IMG/VR virus record: IMGVR_UViG_3300031576_000013
Location: 1-64,000 of that record
DNA length: 64,000 nt
Source: a virus
Direction: 5' to 3' (one strand)
Under the pieces are notes generated by a model. That model was not told where the DNA came from. It made no database searches and saw only the letters and a program-made list of their open reading frames with translations. The position numbers and the translations under genes are program-made. Of the stretch, positions 48,901 through 56,700 are shown in pieces (the first letter of the stretch is position 1; the number at the start of each line of letters is the position of its first letter).

Positions 48901-50533
48901 ACTTGCGCCCTTCGATTTCGAGCCAAATCGGCGGCTGTAGGGACTTCACGGCGGCGAACACGCGATTCGGCGCGTTCATTGGTTTATTCCAGTACGAGCC
49001 CTCCATGTTGAAGGTGACTGCGAGTCGTTTGCCTTCAGGTACGGTGTCTACATCAGGCACTTTTCCTGCGCGCTGGATCGCAAGCGTGAAACCCGTGAGG
49101 AAATCCTCGCCGGTCTTGACACGGAAATCTCCGTGAACCGACCGACCTCTGAAATGACTCTGGAATACGGCCGCGCGGGGTTCTTCCTTTTCGGGATAGA
49201 TCAGGATTGGGTTCTGCTGCTTCTCGGCGTCTTCGTCGCGCATATCGACGACGCGTTTTTCGGCGACGGGATGGACGACGAGATCGTAGAGATCTACGTA
49301 GCTCGTGTATGGACCGCAGCCACCGGTATCTGGATCGGAGTCGTCATGGAATTGAACTCGCTGCGAAATCTCCGGCGGTAGCATCCGACCGAGCCTGAAC
49401 TTCAAAACTTGCAGTGTCTTCTCATCAAGTGGTCCGTCGATGAGCACGTCGACGTCGTTCTTCGTTTCGCCGTTGTTCACGATCGAACCGACTAATCGAA
49501 CGACCGGTGCGCGAATCAGGAAGGGCTTCTCGAAGTGTTTGAGAACTTCTTCGAGTTTGAGTGGCGGGTATTCGCCCGTCGATCCCGGATGGATCGGAGC
49601 ATATCGATCGGTCTTGCCCGCCTTCGAAATATCATCGGTTTCTTTGGTACGTGCCACGCCTGAAGGTCCAATCACGAGGGGCTTCCTGCGGCGAAGCCGA
49701 CGCAGTTCGGCTTCGATTCCGAGTGGGTCTTCCACCTTGTCGACCAGCGCGCGAGCTTCGCGCGTCAGCTCGTCGTCAAAGGGGTGTTTCAAATCGCGCC
49801 GTGTGAATTCTTCGATCATGAACGCTTCAGCGTTCACCAGATCTTCGCGGCCAACGCCTTCCGCCGACAGCTTGTCGTTACCAGCGAAAAGGCTTGCGAA
49901 CGCGGCGTGCAATTCCCTGTCGAGCCGCTTGAGTTTTGCGTCATCGAAAGCCTTCAGGTTGCGAGGCGTGATCTCCGTCAGGTCGAACGTTGCGTGTTGA
50001 CCCGGAACCGTGTCCAGATCTGCCGTGGTCAGATCGCCCTCACCTTTTGCGACCGCCTCTTCTTCGAGATCGATCTCGGGGCCGTATCGCCGCCCGGGCG
50101 GTGTCTTCTTCAGCTCGATCGGAGGATCGAAAGCCCGAACCAGCTCCATCGGGATGTAGAACACCGGCTTGACCGGTTCGAACTCGGCCAGCGAGAACTT
50201 GTCGATCCCCTCACGCAGCTCCTTCGGGACGTCGTCGAGCGACGCGAACTCCTGCGGCTCTCGTAGAACCACGATCGCCCAGGCGAAGGTCGCCTTGGCC
50301 TCTGTCGGCTCGATCTCGTTTAGCAAGATCTGCGCTTCTCCGCTGCGTCCCTCTTGCTTGCGTCGAGACAGGACGCCTGCGCTCTTGTCCTCTTGAAGCC
50401 GTGCGACGAGCATTGGCGGGTCCGGCATCTTCAATACCGGCAGTGGGCCTGCCGGCATTTCGAACTTGCGCTGCTCTTCTGGGTTCCCCGGCAAGGGAAC
50501 GACCGCCTCAACGTGGGCGTTCGGGGTCGACAT
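45989..50533 (-). CDS. NTase - phosphoesterase-like - DNA ligase - prohead protease fusion
   Basis: 1514 residues, CGGAG upstream. In order: a helical N-terminus; a pol-beta-type nucleotidyltransferase (GS at 349-350, acid pair DVD at 360-362, third acid at 414); a LigD-phosphoesterase-like part (SHFRGRSVHGDFRV, 459-472, and KRLAV, 502-506); a degenerate second copy (about 750-830); an ATP-dependent ligase core with catalytic Lys994 (KLNGFR), LDAEF 1047-1051, EGAMLK 1148-1153 and WAKIKL 1168-1173, and an OB-fold to about 1270; last an Xkdf-type prohead protease (HIGLMHR, His1431; GWSIGG, Ser1492). The protease fits its place between portal and scaffold. The rest is exceptional and may be packaged with DNA. 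Confidence 0.8.
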   Translation of the reverse strand: MSTPNAHVEAVVPLPGNPEEQRKFEMPAGPLPVLKMPDPPMLVARLQEDKSAGVLSRRKQEGRSGEAQILLNEIEPTEAKATFAWAIVVLREPQEFASLDDVPKELREGIDKFSLAEFEPVKPVFYIPMELVRAFDPPIELKKTPPGRRYGPEIDLEEEAVAKGEGDLTTADLDTVPGQHATFDLTEITPRNLKAFDDAKLKRLDRELHAAFASLFAGNDKLSAEGVGREDLVNAEAFMIEEFTRRDLKHPFDDELTREARALVDKVEDPLGIEAELRRLRRRKPLVIGPSGVARTKETDDISKAGKTDRYAPIHPGSTGEYPPLKLEEVLKHFEKPFLIRAPVVRLVGSIVNNGETKNDVDVLIDGPLDEKTLQVLKFRLGRMLPPEISQRVQFHDDSDPDTGGCGPYTSYVDLYDLVVHPVAEKRVVDMRDEDAEKQQNPILIYPEKEEPRAAVFQSHFRGRSVHGDFRVKTGEDFLTGFTLAIQRAGKVPDVDTVPEGKRLAVTFNMEGSYWNKPMNAPNRVFAAVKSLQPPIWLEIEGRKFEAGEVGATAEEEGVIVRIARPQVTHLILKPFFAEYAVEGDQKFHGLLTFRLLVGRGDASEEEVETGRRTREGEAFWVAMFNKDLTPSVLRRRAIATKTLPPKGRSALPLGIKNAIPPEFRYWEKDKPSEVEATRNALIEAHLVTAETVQINRDFRLTLKTKKFWPSADIAPEIVEARTVEEAMDRIAATIATENATRLLKQLKAAPYTLTWQRFKGQVVIRAAPSSQVFHLFIKRGENEIEDFQLEGDPFENDKIAVIRRALTNVEADKLLAYEGDAPPGEKVHGVEFNPSKNTPSQMRILSRGKIEFLDDQRQFKKIRVRGGDLADVSDDGVFVLVAEEEAGDLWQWERGKQPSRAVPGEKITKAHEVRDVSLQDGTVIEDVQIWDPRKIKDADDKGGDRKELKPLAVFKPMKVAARKTNEFRGGELDRLHEDFATGALLDSGILVEPKLNGFRVALQKDGDRVFIITEEFFSRKTEQRNYMKNWPGVTAELAKLPGPFVLDAEFMEFVDGAATPRRDLARFRGTGVVDDANVQLQIFDALYLPDEGNITQKDQAERRRLLEAFLNKRQSSRIKLVPALGTARTHESLDSLIAKAAASPGSEGAMLKSANATYSLGGESDGWAKIKLIREVRGIVYDKHPVKDSPGVFNYFYAFGPIPEKEQGNWPNLIELAGKKYAPAGKSFNSKVKAESGDVLRIEVTEVLFNRMTAGKWKITGFTPTVIDVTDEAPMTVNEVVAMLNPDEIKKRASEPPPPLWDLGCQLQAKVSVEIEKPFAGFANFEACVADQKTRGHDEEAAHRICDALRRDYEKIVEKEATSSSTPVSKLELRPWTHAVKLFKAEETAKEERYVLGIVLEPETVDAQNDVYSSDEIRKAAHGFMERYGHIGLMHRKLIDGRVKILESYLAPLDFTVAEQPVKKGTWLLAARIVDDELWEAVKRGEFTGWSIGGTAIKEADPVYSILAAPFVT
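50471..50492 (+). repeat. dispersed repeat copy 14 (partial, in coding sequence)
   Basis: CTGCTCTTCTGGGTTCCCC; the right half differs. It is read in frame as PGNPEEQ near residue 15 of the 1514-residue fusion. Confidence 0.7.
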
Positions 50534-50894
50534 GTAGCATCTCCGGCGCCCACGCGCTTACGTGCTTCGGCGGTTCCCACAACCTCCCGTCGAGCTCATT
50601 CCGCAAAGCGACTGGCAAAAAATCCACGGCCTTGTCGAGCGACCAGTGCAGATCGCCCTTCAAGATGCGAAACCACTTGATACAGATATCGCTGCGGCGC
50701 TTCACTTCGAGCTTCGATGGATTAGTCGCTGAGACTCGCGCTGCCGCACTCTCATTTCGTTCGAGGTCGTGTTTGAAGGACAGCGTGATCGCTTTGCGCA
50801 TCCCATTCAGCACGCGATCAAGCCCATTCGGCTCGTTGATCAGCGAGGCGAAGGGCGCGGGATCCGTCTGGCTGTCGTCCATAGCGGCGATCAT
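50508..50894 (-). CDS. unknown head-operon protein
   Basis: 128 residues (ATG at 50894 or 50882). Helical, with SFKHDLERNESAAAR and DICIKWFRILKGDLHWSLDK. Its last 26 bases overlap the start of the fusion gene. No family is recognised; position between portal and protease suggests a capsid-linked role. Confidence 0.6.
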   Translation of the reverse strand: MIAAMDDSQTDPAPFASLINEPNGLDRVLNGMRKAITLSFKHDLERNESAAARVSATNPSKLEVKRRSDICIKWFRILKGDLHWSLDKAVDFLPVALRNELDGRLWEPPKHVSAWAPEMLHVDPERPR

Positions 50895-50915
50895 ACGGAT
50901 CCGTCGAAAAGATGT

Positions 50916-51170
50916 CTACGTCAGCGTGATCAAACCGGTTTTCAGCTTCAATGCCACGCGGATGCCTTCGCCGTCTCTGGAGATTATCGCGTCAACTTTT
51001 CCCAGGCACTCTGGGCATACAACCATCGCGACCCCACCGCCGTATCTGACGGTCACTTGTGTCTCCAGCACGCTCACCCGTTTGCACGCACGACACGCAC
51101 CGACTCCCAGCGCTGCTGCCTTTTGCGCAGCTACAAAATCCGCGTACCCGGCCGGCCGATCCCCCGTCAT
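50916..51170 (-). CDS. small zinc-ribbon protein
   Basis: 84 residues. CRAC (27-30) and CPEC (52-55) frame two strands, a classical zinc ribbon. Its start overlaps the portal stop by 4 bases. It may bind nucleic acid or act in packaging; no firm family. Confidence 0.65.
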   Translation of the reverse strand: MTGDRPAGYADFVAAQKAAALGVGACRACKRVSVLETQVTVRYGGGVAMVVCPECLGKVDAIISRDGEGIRVALKLKTGLITLT

Positions 51171-52954
51171 TTTTCAGGTATCTCCTCGCCGCCAGTTCCT
51201 ATTCCGGCTAACCGTTTATCATCGCCAGCTTCCCTGCGCCCCTGTGCGTGCCCGTTTGGCTCCTGGCGATGTTCGGCCCGGCCTTCCGAGGCGATTTGAC
51301 TTGTCAAAGCTCGAATCCTTCCAGCCACGCGCTCCCCCTCTTCTTCTGGATTCCTTGATGGGGAACCTTTTCGAGCTTCCTGAAGGGTCAACTTGAAGGG
51401 CTGTTGTGTCCACGGATCTGTCAAAACTGGCAGTTCGCGGTTGAACACGTCGGTCGCTAGCGCGCGGCCCTCAGCTGGTGTGAGAACGCCTGCGTCGGAG
51501 AGCGTAGCTACGATCTCGGCCAGCACTTCGGGATCTTTTGTCGTCGGAGAGTTGGACTCGAATTTCCAGAAGGAGATGTGAAGTTCAGGCAGTAACTTTC
51601 TATTTATCACTTCGTCGAACTGGTTTCGCAGCGGGGTGAAGACTTGATCTTCAGCTAGACGCAATGCGGCAAAAGCCGTGGCGCGATTGATCGCCCGGTC
51701 GCGCCCCACCAAAATTCGTGGCAATCGGAAGCTCGACCCGATTTTTTCCCAGTTGCCCTCGTCGTAGTTTTGAAACAATGCATCTTGCTGCTGCGCTTCG
51801 CGTAGCGGGACGAACTTCATCGACGGGACGATTCCAGACGTACCTCCGGTCGATTTTTGGCCTTCGGCTTCGAGGACAAGAATCTTGTGGAAGTTTTTTC
51901 GTCCTTTGATGTTGCTCTCGATGAACTCCTCGATGCGCGGCACAACCCCTTTAGCAAGCCGTCCGCCAGCGACGAGCAGCGCAAGCGGAGGGACGGTCTT
52001 GCTCTGGAAATAACTGAGGTTCACCTCGTCCAGTTCCCGGGAACCCAGAACAGCGGGTAGATTGCCGATCCATTGAGGGACTCCGTAAGTGGAACCAGGC
52101 GTCGGGATTGCGAAGTGCAAAATTTCGTTGGCGGGTGCGTCCAGTGGCGGCTTGTCGGGATCGGCTTCGAGTGCTGCCGGCGACGCATAAATCTTGCCTG
52201 TTGCTCGCGAGACGGTGCGTGGGTCGCCGAATTCTTTGAAATACGCCTTGATCTTGCCCTGAATCGGATCGATCTCGGCGAACTTGCGAAAGAATCGGCG
52301 TTGAACGACTTCCGTCGTCGAGATGCGTGTGGTTGGAATGCGTTCTTTTGTCTCAACAGGGATCGGATCGAGGGGCAGCAAACGCATCGTCACCGACGGT
52401 GCGAGCACCAACCGCGCCGGCATTATTCTGTTGTCGCGTAGGATTTCCCAATATGCGTTTCCAGTCGTCAGCAAGTCTCGACGTGTTCGAGAGCGCAGCT
52501 CGACGAAGGAGTAATCGGGGCAACAGACGGCAAAGAAGGTACGCAGGCGATTGATTTCGATGCGCGCAACTCTGCGTAATTCTTCGAGTTTTGCACGAAC
52601 GGCTTCGGAATCCGGCTCGACGAACGGCTCGCGGCGTTCCTCGCTTAGAACCAACCGTTCGACGATCATCTCGTCCCGGATATCGGCTTCGGCACCAGGC
52701 CGTGTGAGGTCAATTCCGGCAGTGTATTTGTGGCCGAACGCGTCGACGTTCGTGACGATCGCCTCAATATGCTGAGACAGCGACGACGAAAGCTCGTAGA
52801 GCTGAAGCAGCGTTTCGGGCGCGTACTTCGGTTCGAGGACGCCGGTTACGGCCTTTCCTTTTTGAGTGAGCGCTGTGAGCCACTCCACGGTCGAGACGGG
52901 GGCGTCCCTAAAGGTCGCCTTTCCAACGACGTTTTTCTCTTTCTTTTTCGGCAC
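51167..52954 (-). CDS. portal protein
   Basis: 595 residues, GTG start. VDAFGHKYTAGIDLT, RFRTFFAVCCPDYSF-like NRLRTFFAVCCPDYSFVELR, a STYGVPQWIGNLPAVLG motif (about 269-285) and FIESNIKGRKNFHKILVLEA are the pattern of PBSX/P2-type portal proteins. It forms the dodecameric DNA channel. Two partial dispersed-repeat copies lie in its coding sequence. The terminase that should precede it is not in the window. Confidence 0.9.
   Translation of the reverse strand: MPKKKEKNVVGKATFRDAPVSTVEWLTALTQKGKAVTGVLEPKYAPETLLQLYELSSSLSQHIEAIVTNVDAFGHKYTAGIDLTRPGAEADIRDEMIVERLVLSEERREPFVEPDSEAVRAKLEELRRVARIEINRLRTFFAVCCPDYSFVELRSRTRRDLLTTGNAYWEILRDNRIMPARLVLAPSVTMRLLPLDPIPVETKERIPTTRISTTEVVQRRFFRKFAEIDPIQGKIKAYFKEFGDPRTVSRATGKIYASPAALEADPDKPPLDAPANEILHFAIPTPGSTYGVPQWIGNLPAVLGSRELDEVNLSYFQSKTVPPLALLVAGGRLAKGVVPRIEEFIESNIKGRKNFHKILVLEAEGQKSTGGTSGIVPSMKFVPLREAQQQDALFQNYDEGNWEKIGSSFRLPRILVGRDRAINRATAFAALRLAEDQVFTPLRNQFDEVINRKLLPELHISFWKFESNSPTTKDPEVLAEIVATLSDAGVLTPAEGRALATDVFNRELPVLTDPWTQQPFKLTLQEARKGSPSRNPEEEGERVAGRIRALTSQIASEGRAEHRQEPNGHAQGRREAGDDKRLAGIGTGGEEIPEK
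51332..51366 (+). repeat. dispersed repeat copy 15 (in coding sequence)
   Basis: CTCCCCCTCTTCTTCTGGAT then TCCTTGATGGGGAAC. It is read in frame as SPSRNPEEEG near the portal C-terminus, the same reading phase as the copies at 3411 and 50471. Confidence 0.75.
52034..52058 (-). repeat. dispersed repeat copy 16 (partial, in coding sequence)
   Basis: Minus-strand CCGCTGTTCTGGGTTCCCGG; only the core is kept. It is read as PAVLGSRE within the portal, which may be required by the fold, so this may be chance. Confidence 0.4.
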
Positions 52955-53341
52955 TTACAGTGGCCGAGCGCGCAGCGCTTGTGAGACGCGGATCTTTACA
53001 GCCGTCGCCGTAGTTGCGGTCGCGTCGATTCGGATGAAGGCCACGGCGGCTTCGCCCAACTCGAAGATTTCCGCGAGATCTTTTTTGACCGTGAGCTTCG
53101 GACGCCGAATCCACACGTTGTTGATGCCGTCGCGAATGAGCGGTTCGAGATCCAAGGTGTCGGTCAGAGCACCGCCGGTACCCGTCCAGTACACGAAGAT
53201 CTTTTCCGCCCCTTTCGAACTGAACGCGACGGCCAATGGAAAGTTCGCGTCGCTCAGCGTCGTAGAGTCGGCCGCAGCTGCACCTGACAGAGAGCGGTGC
53301 TGTAGGAAATAACCTGGACGATCGAGTGGCTGTTCTGGCAC
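52955..53341 (-). CDS. unknown protein before the portal
   Basis: 128 residues, GTG start with AAGGAG 7 bases upstream, the first gene of the leftward virion block. Beta-rich (FPLAVAFSSKGAEKIFVYWT ... AVAFIRIDATATTATAVKI), so likely a virion decoration or closure protein. No family is recognised. Confidence 0.65.
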   Translation of the reverse strand: MPEQPLDRPGYFLQHRSLSGAAAADSTTLSDANFPLAVAFSSKGAEKIFVYWTGTGGALTDTLDLEPLIRDGINNVWIRRPKLTVKKDLAEIFELGEAAVAFIRIDATATTATAVKIRVSQALRARPL

Positions 53342-53421
53342 GAGAGACTCCTTATCTGAAATCTACAGCACTTACATAGGTCTTTGCAACGGCCCGACTT
53401 TTCGATAAGGTATGATCGCGA
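53342..53421. promoter_or_regulatory. divergent promoter region of head and fibre blocks
   Basis: This 80-bp gap separates the leftward portal block and the rightward fibre block. On the minus strand TTGCAA is followed after about 16 bases by TGTAGA, a weak promoter. On the plus strand TATGAT stands 5 bases before the fibre ATG, again close to leaderless geometry, without a good -35 box. Late genes may need a phage-specific factor. Confidence 0.35.
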
Positions 53422-55527
53422 ATGTCCGACCAGTTCTTTCTCGGCTCGGTTTTTGTGAATTCCGACGCCGGAACTTTGACGCAGGGCGACGTAGTCGTTT
53501 TCGACTCGGCGACCAACGGAGGAGTTAAACGAACCAGTATCGCAGGCGCGTCCAACACCGCTGGTATCGTCGTAGACGGCGGTCCGACGGCGACTCAAGT
53601 TTCGATCGCGACGATTGGTGGCCAGCGAACTCGCATAAAGGTCGCTCTCGGTGATGCTATCGCGCGGCTGGACAAACTGGTTACAAGCATCACGCCGGGG
53701 GTAGCAAAAGTTGACAACACCGCTGGGCTGGGCGCGGTCTTCGCTGTAGCGATTGAGGAGAAAGCGTCTGGCGACGGAACGGAAGTCGACGCGATTCTGC
53801 TTCCTTTCGGGATTGGGGCTCCGACAGGTGGACCGGTCACGGGCAGCGGCGTTGGAACCCGTGTCGCTTTTTGGACGCCTGTCGGGGCGACGACGGATCT
53901 AGGCAGCGATCCGAGTCTTTACTGGGACAACACAGCCAAGCGCCTTGGTATCGGTACAACCACGCCGACAACCGATCTGGAAATCAAGAACGTCACAGCC
54001 GGCCCGAAGATCACGCTGCGCGCTGCTGGAGATATGATTGCAACGCTCTCGGTCGAGAGCGACGCGACGGCCAGTTTTGCCGTTTTCGATCCGGCGGGAG
54101 GTAGCACTGATCTGCTACTCAACGCAGACAACAACATCGTCGGAAACACTCCAGCCTACCAATTTTCTCCCAACGGCCCGACGGTAGATGCGAGCTTCGC
54201 TTCACAGATTACGACGCTGATCAATTTCGCAACTTATGATAGCGCGATCGCCCGGACAATAACCAACGCCGCTACGGTCGGCATCGCAGGTCCGCCTGTT
54301 GCCAGCGGCAGCGTCACCATAACGAATTCGTATTCTTTGTGGTCGCAATCCGGAAATGTGCTGATCGAGGAACCCGCCGACACGGCCATACTTACGGTCA
54401 GAGCGTCAGGTTCCAGCAATTCGCGTGTAGTCGTTCATTCCGTCGCCGACATTGCCGAATTGATACTTCAGGGTCCGGCTGGCAATGCGGCGATGTTTTT
54501 GGACGGAAATATTCTTCAAACCACCCTCAATACGGGCGGTAGTGTGCCTGACATCCAGGTGCACAGTGGTGGAACTTCCGTTGCTACGTACCACTATGCA
54601 ACGATCAGCAATACACCCCTTGCTGCGGGAACAGTAGCTGAACGCCATCAGTTCCTCATCGATCCCACTAATTATAGTGGGACTGGCACGATCACCATCG
54701 CAGCCACCTTGACGGTTTATGGCCCGCCTACGGTATCTGGAGGCGGCACCATCACGAACCCCTTTGCATCATGGGTTCGCGACGGCAGCGTCAGATTCGA
54801 CAGCGTTACGGGCGCGGCCAAAGTTTTCGCAATCGATCAGAAATCTGGCGCCGGAAGTTGGACTGTTGCATTCCAAGATAGTGCCGTAACTCAAGCGGTA
54901 ATCTTCTGGAGCACGTCTGAAGTAACCTTTCAGACCGTACCTGAAAATGTAGATCTCGTCCTCGGCGCGTCCGGCGACGCGACGTTGACGATCGAAGGTC
55001 CGAACAACCACTCGCTCGTAATGGTGGGCACTCAGCTTTCGCCCAATGCGCCGACCGGGTATTTCTATCTGCGGACGATGGCGGGAAAACCTGTCAGTTT
55101 TCCAACCAGCGAAGGCGACAGCGCAGTTCCACTCGTCGTCGATACCGTCAACAATCGATTCTGTTTCTATTCGAGCGCTGCGTGGCATTGCATAGGTGGC
55201 ACGGCGGTTGAGAACTTCGACATCATCAACACCGATTCGACGCTGCTAACCGCCGATCACGACACGATCGTTCGCACGACCAGCGGTACCATAACTGTCT
55301 TTTTGCCGCTGGTAAGTTCAGTTCCTAAAGGTAAGATGATCCGAGTTCGCACACGAATTGGCGCCGGTGACGTGATAATGACCCGTAGCGGCACCGACGT
55401 AATATCGGGTTCTACGGGTAATTCTCAAACATCGGAGACTTGTTCCGGGGCGAGCAACGTCTTGCAATTTATCTCCAACGGTCCTGCAACCGGCCGTTGG
55501 GATCTAATTCAGCGCGACGGAGTTTAA
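53422..55527 (+). CDS. tail fibre protein
   Basis: 701 residues. The first 130 residues (NSDAGTLTQGDVVVFDSATN) form a repeated small-domain type common at fibre bases. SLYWDNTAKRLGIGTTTPTT (about 171-190) is the well-known phage-fibre motif. Long beta-repeat parts follow (ITNSYSLWSQSGNVLI; a second ITNPFASWVRDGSVRF). The final part (GAGDVIMTRSGTDVI) resembles trimeric tip domains. It opens the rightward fibre operon. Confidence 0.75.
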   Translation: MSDQFFLGSVFVNSDAGTLTQGDVVVFDSATNGGVKRTSIAGASNTAGIVVDGGPTATQVSIATIGGQRTRIKVALGDAIARLDKLVTSITPGVAKVDNTAGLGAVFAVAIEEKASGDGTEVDAILLPFGIGAPTGGPVTGSGVGTRVAFWTPVGATTDLGSDPSLYWDNTAKRLGIGTTTPTTDLEIKNVTAGPKITLRAAGDMIATLSVESDATASFAVFDPAGGSTDLLLNADNNIVGNTPAYQFSPNGPTVDASFASQITTLINFATYDSAIARTITNAATVGIAGPPVASGSVTITNSYSLWSQSGNVLIEEPADTAILTVRASGSSNSRVVVHSVADIAELILQGPAGNAAMFLDGNILQTTLNTGGSVPDIQVHSGGTSVATYHYATISNTPLAAGTVAERHQFLIDPTNYSGTGTITIAATLTVYGPPTVSGGGTITNPFASWVRDGSVRFDSVTGAAKVFAIDQKSGAGSWTVAFQDSAVTQAVIFWSTSEVTFQTVPENVDLVLGASGDATLTIEGPNNHSLVMVGTQLSPNAPTGYFYLRTMAGKPVSFPTSEGDSAVPLVVDTVNNRFCFYSSAAWHCIGGTAVENFDIINTDSTLLTADHDTIVRTTSGTITVFLPLVSSVPKGKMIRVRTRIGAGDVIMTRSGTDVISGSTGNSQTSETCSGASNVLQFISNGPATGRWDLIQRDGV

Positions 55528-55531
55528 CGAC

Positions 55532-56227
55532 ATGGGCGCTTTCAGCCATACCAATTGGATTTGCGGCGAAATTTATTCGCGCGCTGTTCAATTCGTAGGC
55601 GCTGCACAAAGCGTGGGCCTTTACTTCGACGACTACATCGAGACCGAATCGCAACATCCGTTTGGCTGGGCGGCACAACTCGCGGCGGCTGGTGCGCTTG
55701 TTTTGCCCGCAGCAAGGTTGTCCGGCGTGATCCAGATGTCGTCCGGTGCGACGGCCTCGGGTGCCGCCGGAATTGCATCCGCCTCGCCGCTGGCCCGTTC
55801 GATCGGAACGTCGAAGTGGTACTGGGCCTCGCGGCTGCGATTCACGACAGCGATCGACGCACAGACTTTCATGGGTGTTGGGTTGGCGGACGCCGTTTTG
55901 AGCCCGACCGACATTTTTACGATCGGGATCCACGGGGACATCTCGACGGTCAACTTTACCGCGCGGCAGGTTGGTGCAGGAACCGCGTCGATAGATCTCG
56001 GCGTCGCGATCGACACGAATACTTGGCATCTGTTCGAGCTTTACTGCAAAAGCGATTCGACAATTTATGCACGTGTCGATCGTGGCACAGAACAGTCGGT
56101 CGCGATGGGTACGTTGCCGTCCGCCGAGGATACGTTCGGCTTTCTCACGGCGAGGAACGGCTCGACGGCAGCCGATCGCGTCATGCAGGTCGATTACAGC
56201 GCTTGTCTATATCCGCGTGATTCATAA
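55532..56227 (+). CDS. lectin-like fibre/adhesin protein
   Basis: 231 residues with GGAG before the ATG. Beta-sandwich pattern: KWYWASRLRFTTAIDAQTFM, NTWHLFELYCKSDSTIYARV and FGFLTARNGSTAADRVMQVD, as in LamG-like surface domains of fibres. It follows the fibre gene by 4 bp and may form its receptor-binding tip. Confidence 0.65.
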   Translation: MGAFSHTNWICGEIYSRAVQFVGAAQSVGLYFDDYIETESQHPFGWAAQLAAAGALVLPAARLSGVIQMSSGATASGAAGIASASPLARSIGTSKWYWASRLRFTTAIDAQTFMGVGLADAVLSPTDIFTIGIHGDISTVNFTARQVGAGTASIDLGVAIDTNTWHLFELYCKSDSTIYARVDRGTEQSVAMGTLPSAEDTFGFLTARNGSTAADRVMQVDYSACLYPRDS

Positions 56228-56250
56228 ACCAATAAGGTCAAGGTGATCAA

Positions 56251-56673
56251 ATGAGCGAGCACAAGATCAAAGAAGAGAATCGAACGAAGATGTTCAAGAT
56301 CGGCTTTTCGTTTCGCGAGCGTGTGGTGCTCGCGTTACATCTCCTTCAGAACATCAAGCCCGCTAACCGAAGCGACCGCAAGCGCTTCGATACGCTATTC
56401 AATGATTTAGGGCTGGATGACATCGCTGAACGCCTCGATGGCGGCGGTGGTATCTCTCCGAAGGAGACCCAGCGGCAAGATGTCACCGTTTTCGACGTCA
56501 CCGGTGAAGTGATTGATTACCTGTATGAGAAGCTGGACGGCCCTTCGAATGGTCCAGCTACGTTGACGATCGCCGACATCGAGCGTCGAATCGAAGACGT
56601 CAAGGCTGACCGCTATACGCCTCCTTTGGCCGAGAACCTTCCATCCGAAGAAGCGGCGCCAGCGCCGTCGTAA
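56251..56673 (+). CDS. unknown helical protein in the fibre operon
   Basis: 140 residues with AAGGTG upstream. Helical N-terminus (FSFRERVVLALHLLQNI), an acidic middle and a Pro/Ala/Glu tail. Size and place would fit a fibre chaperone, without sequence support. Confidence 0.6.
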   Translation: MSEHKIKEENRTKMFKIGFSFRERVVLALHLLQNIKPANRSDRKRFDTLFNDLGLDDIAERLDGGGGISPKETQRQDVTVFDVTGEVIDYLYEKLDGPSNGPATLTIADIERRIEDVKADRYTPPLAENLPSEEAAPAPS

Positions 56674-56700
56674 CCGTCCTTCAAAAGAAAAAAAGGTGGT

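Noticed and set aside
49440-50000. Long rightward Ser/Arg-rich frames opposite the fusion gene
   Set aside because: Ser/Arg-rich antisense frames arise from the codon bias of GC-rich genes; the leftward frame has recognisable domains throughout.
3411-52058. Dispersed element as a set of phage promoters
   Set aside because: Orientation does not follow the direction of the downstream genes (about 9 copies with and 7 against), and several copies lie deep inside coding sequences.
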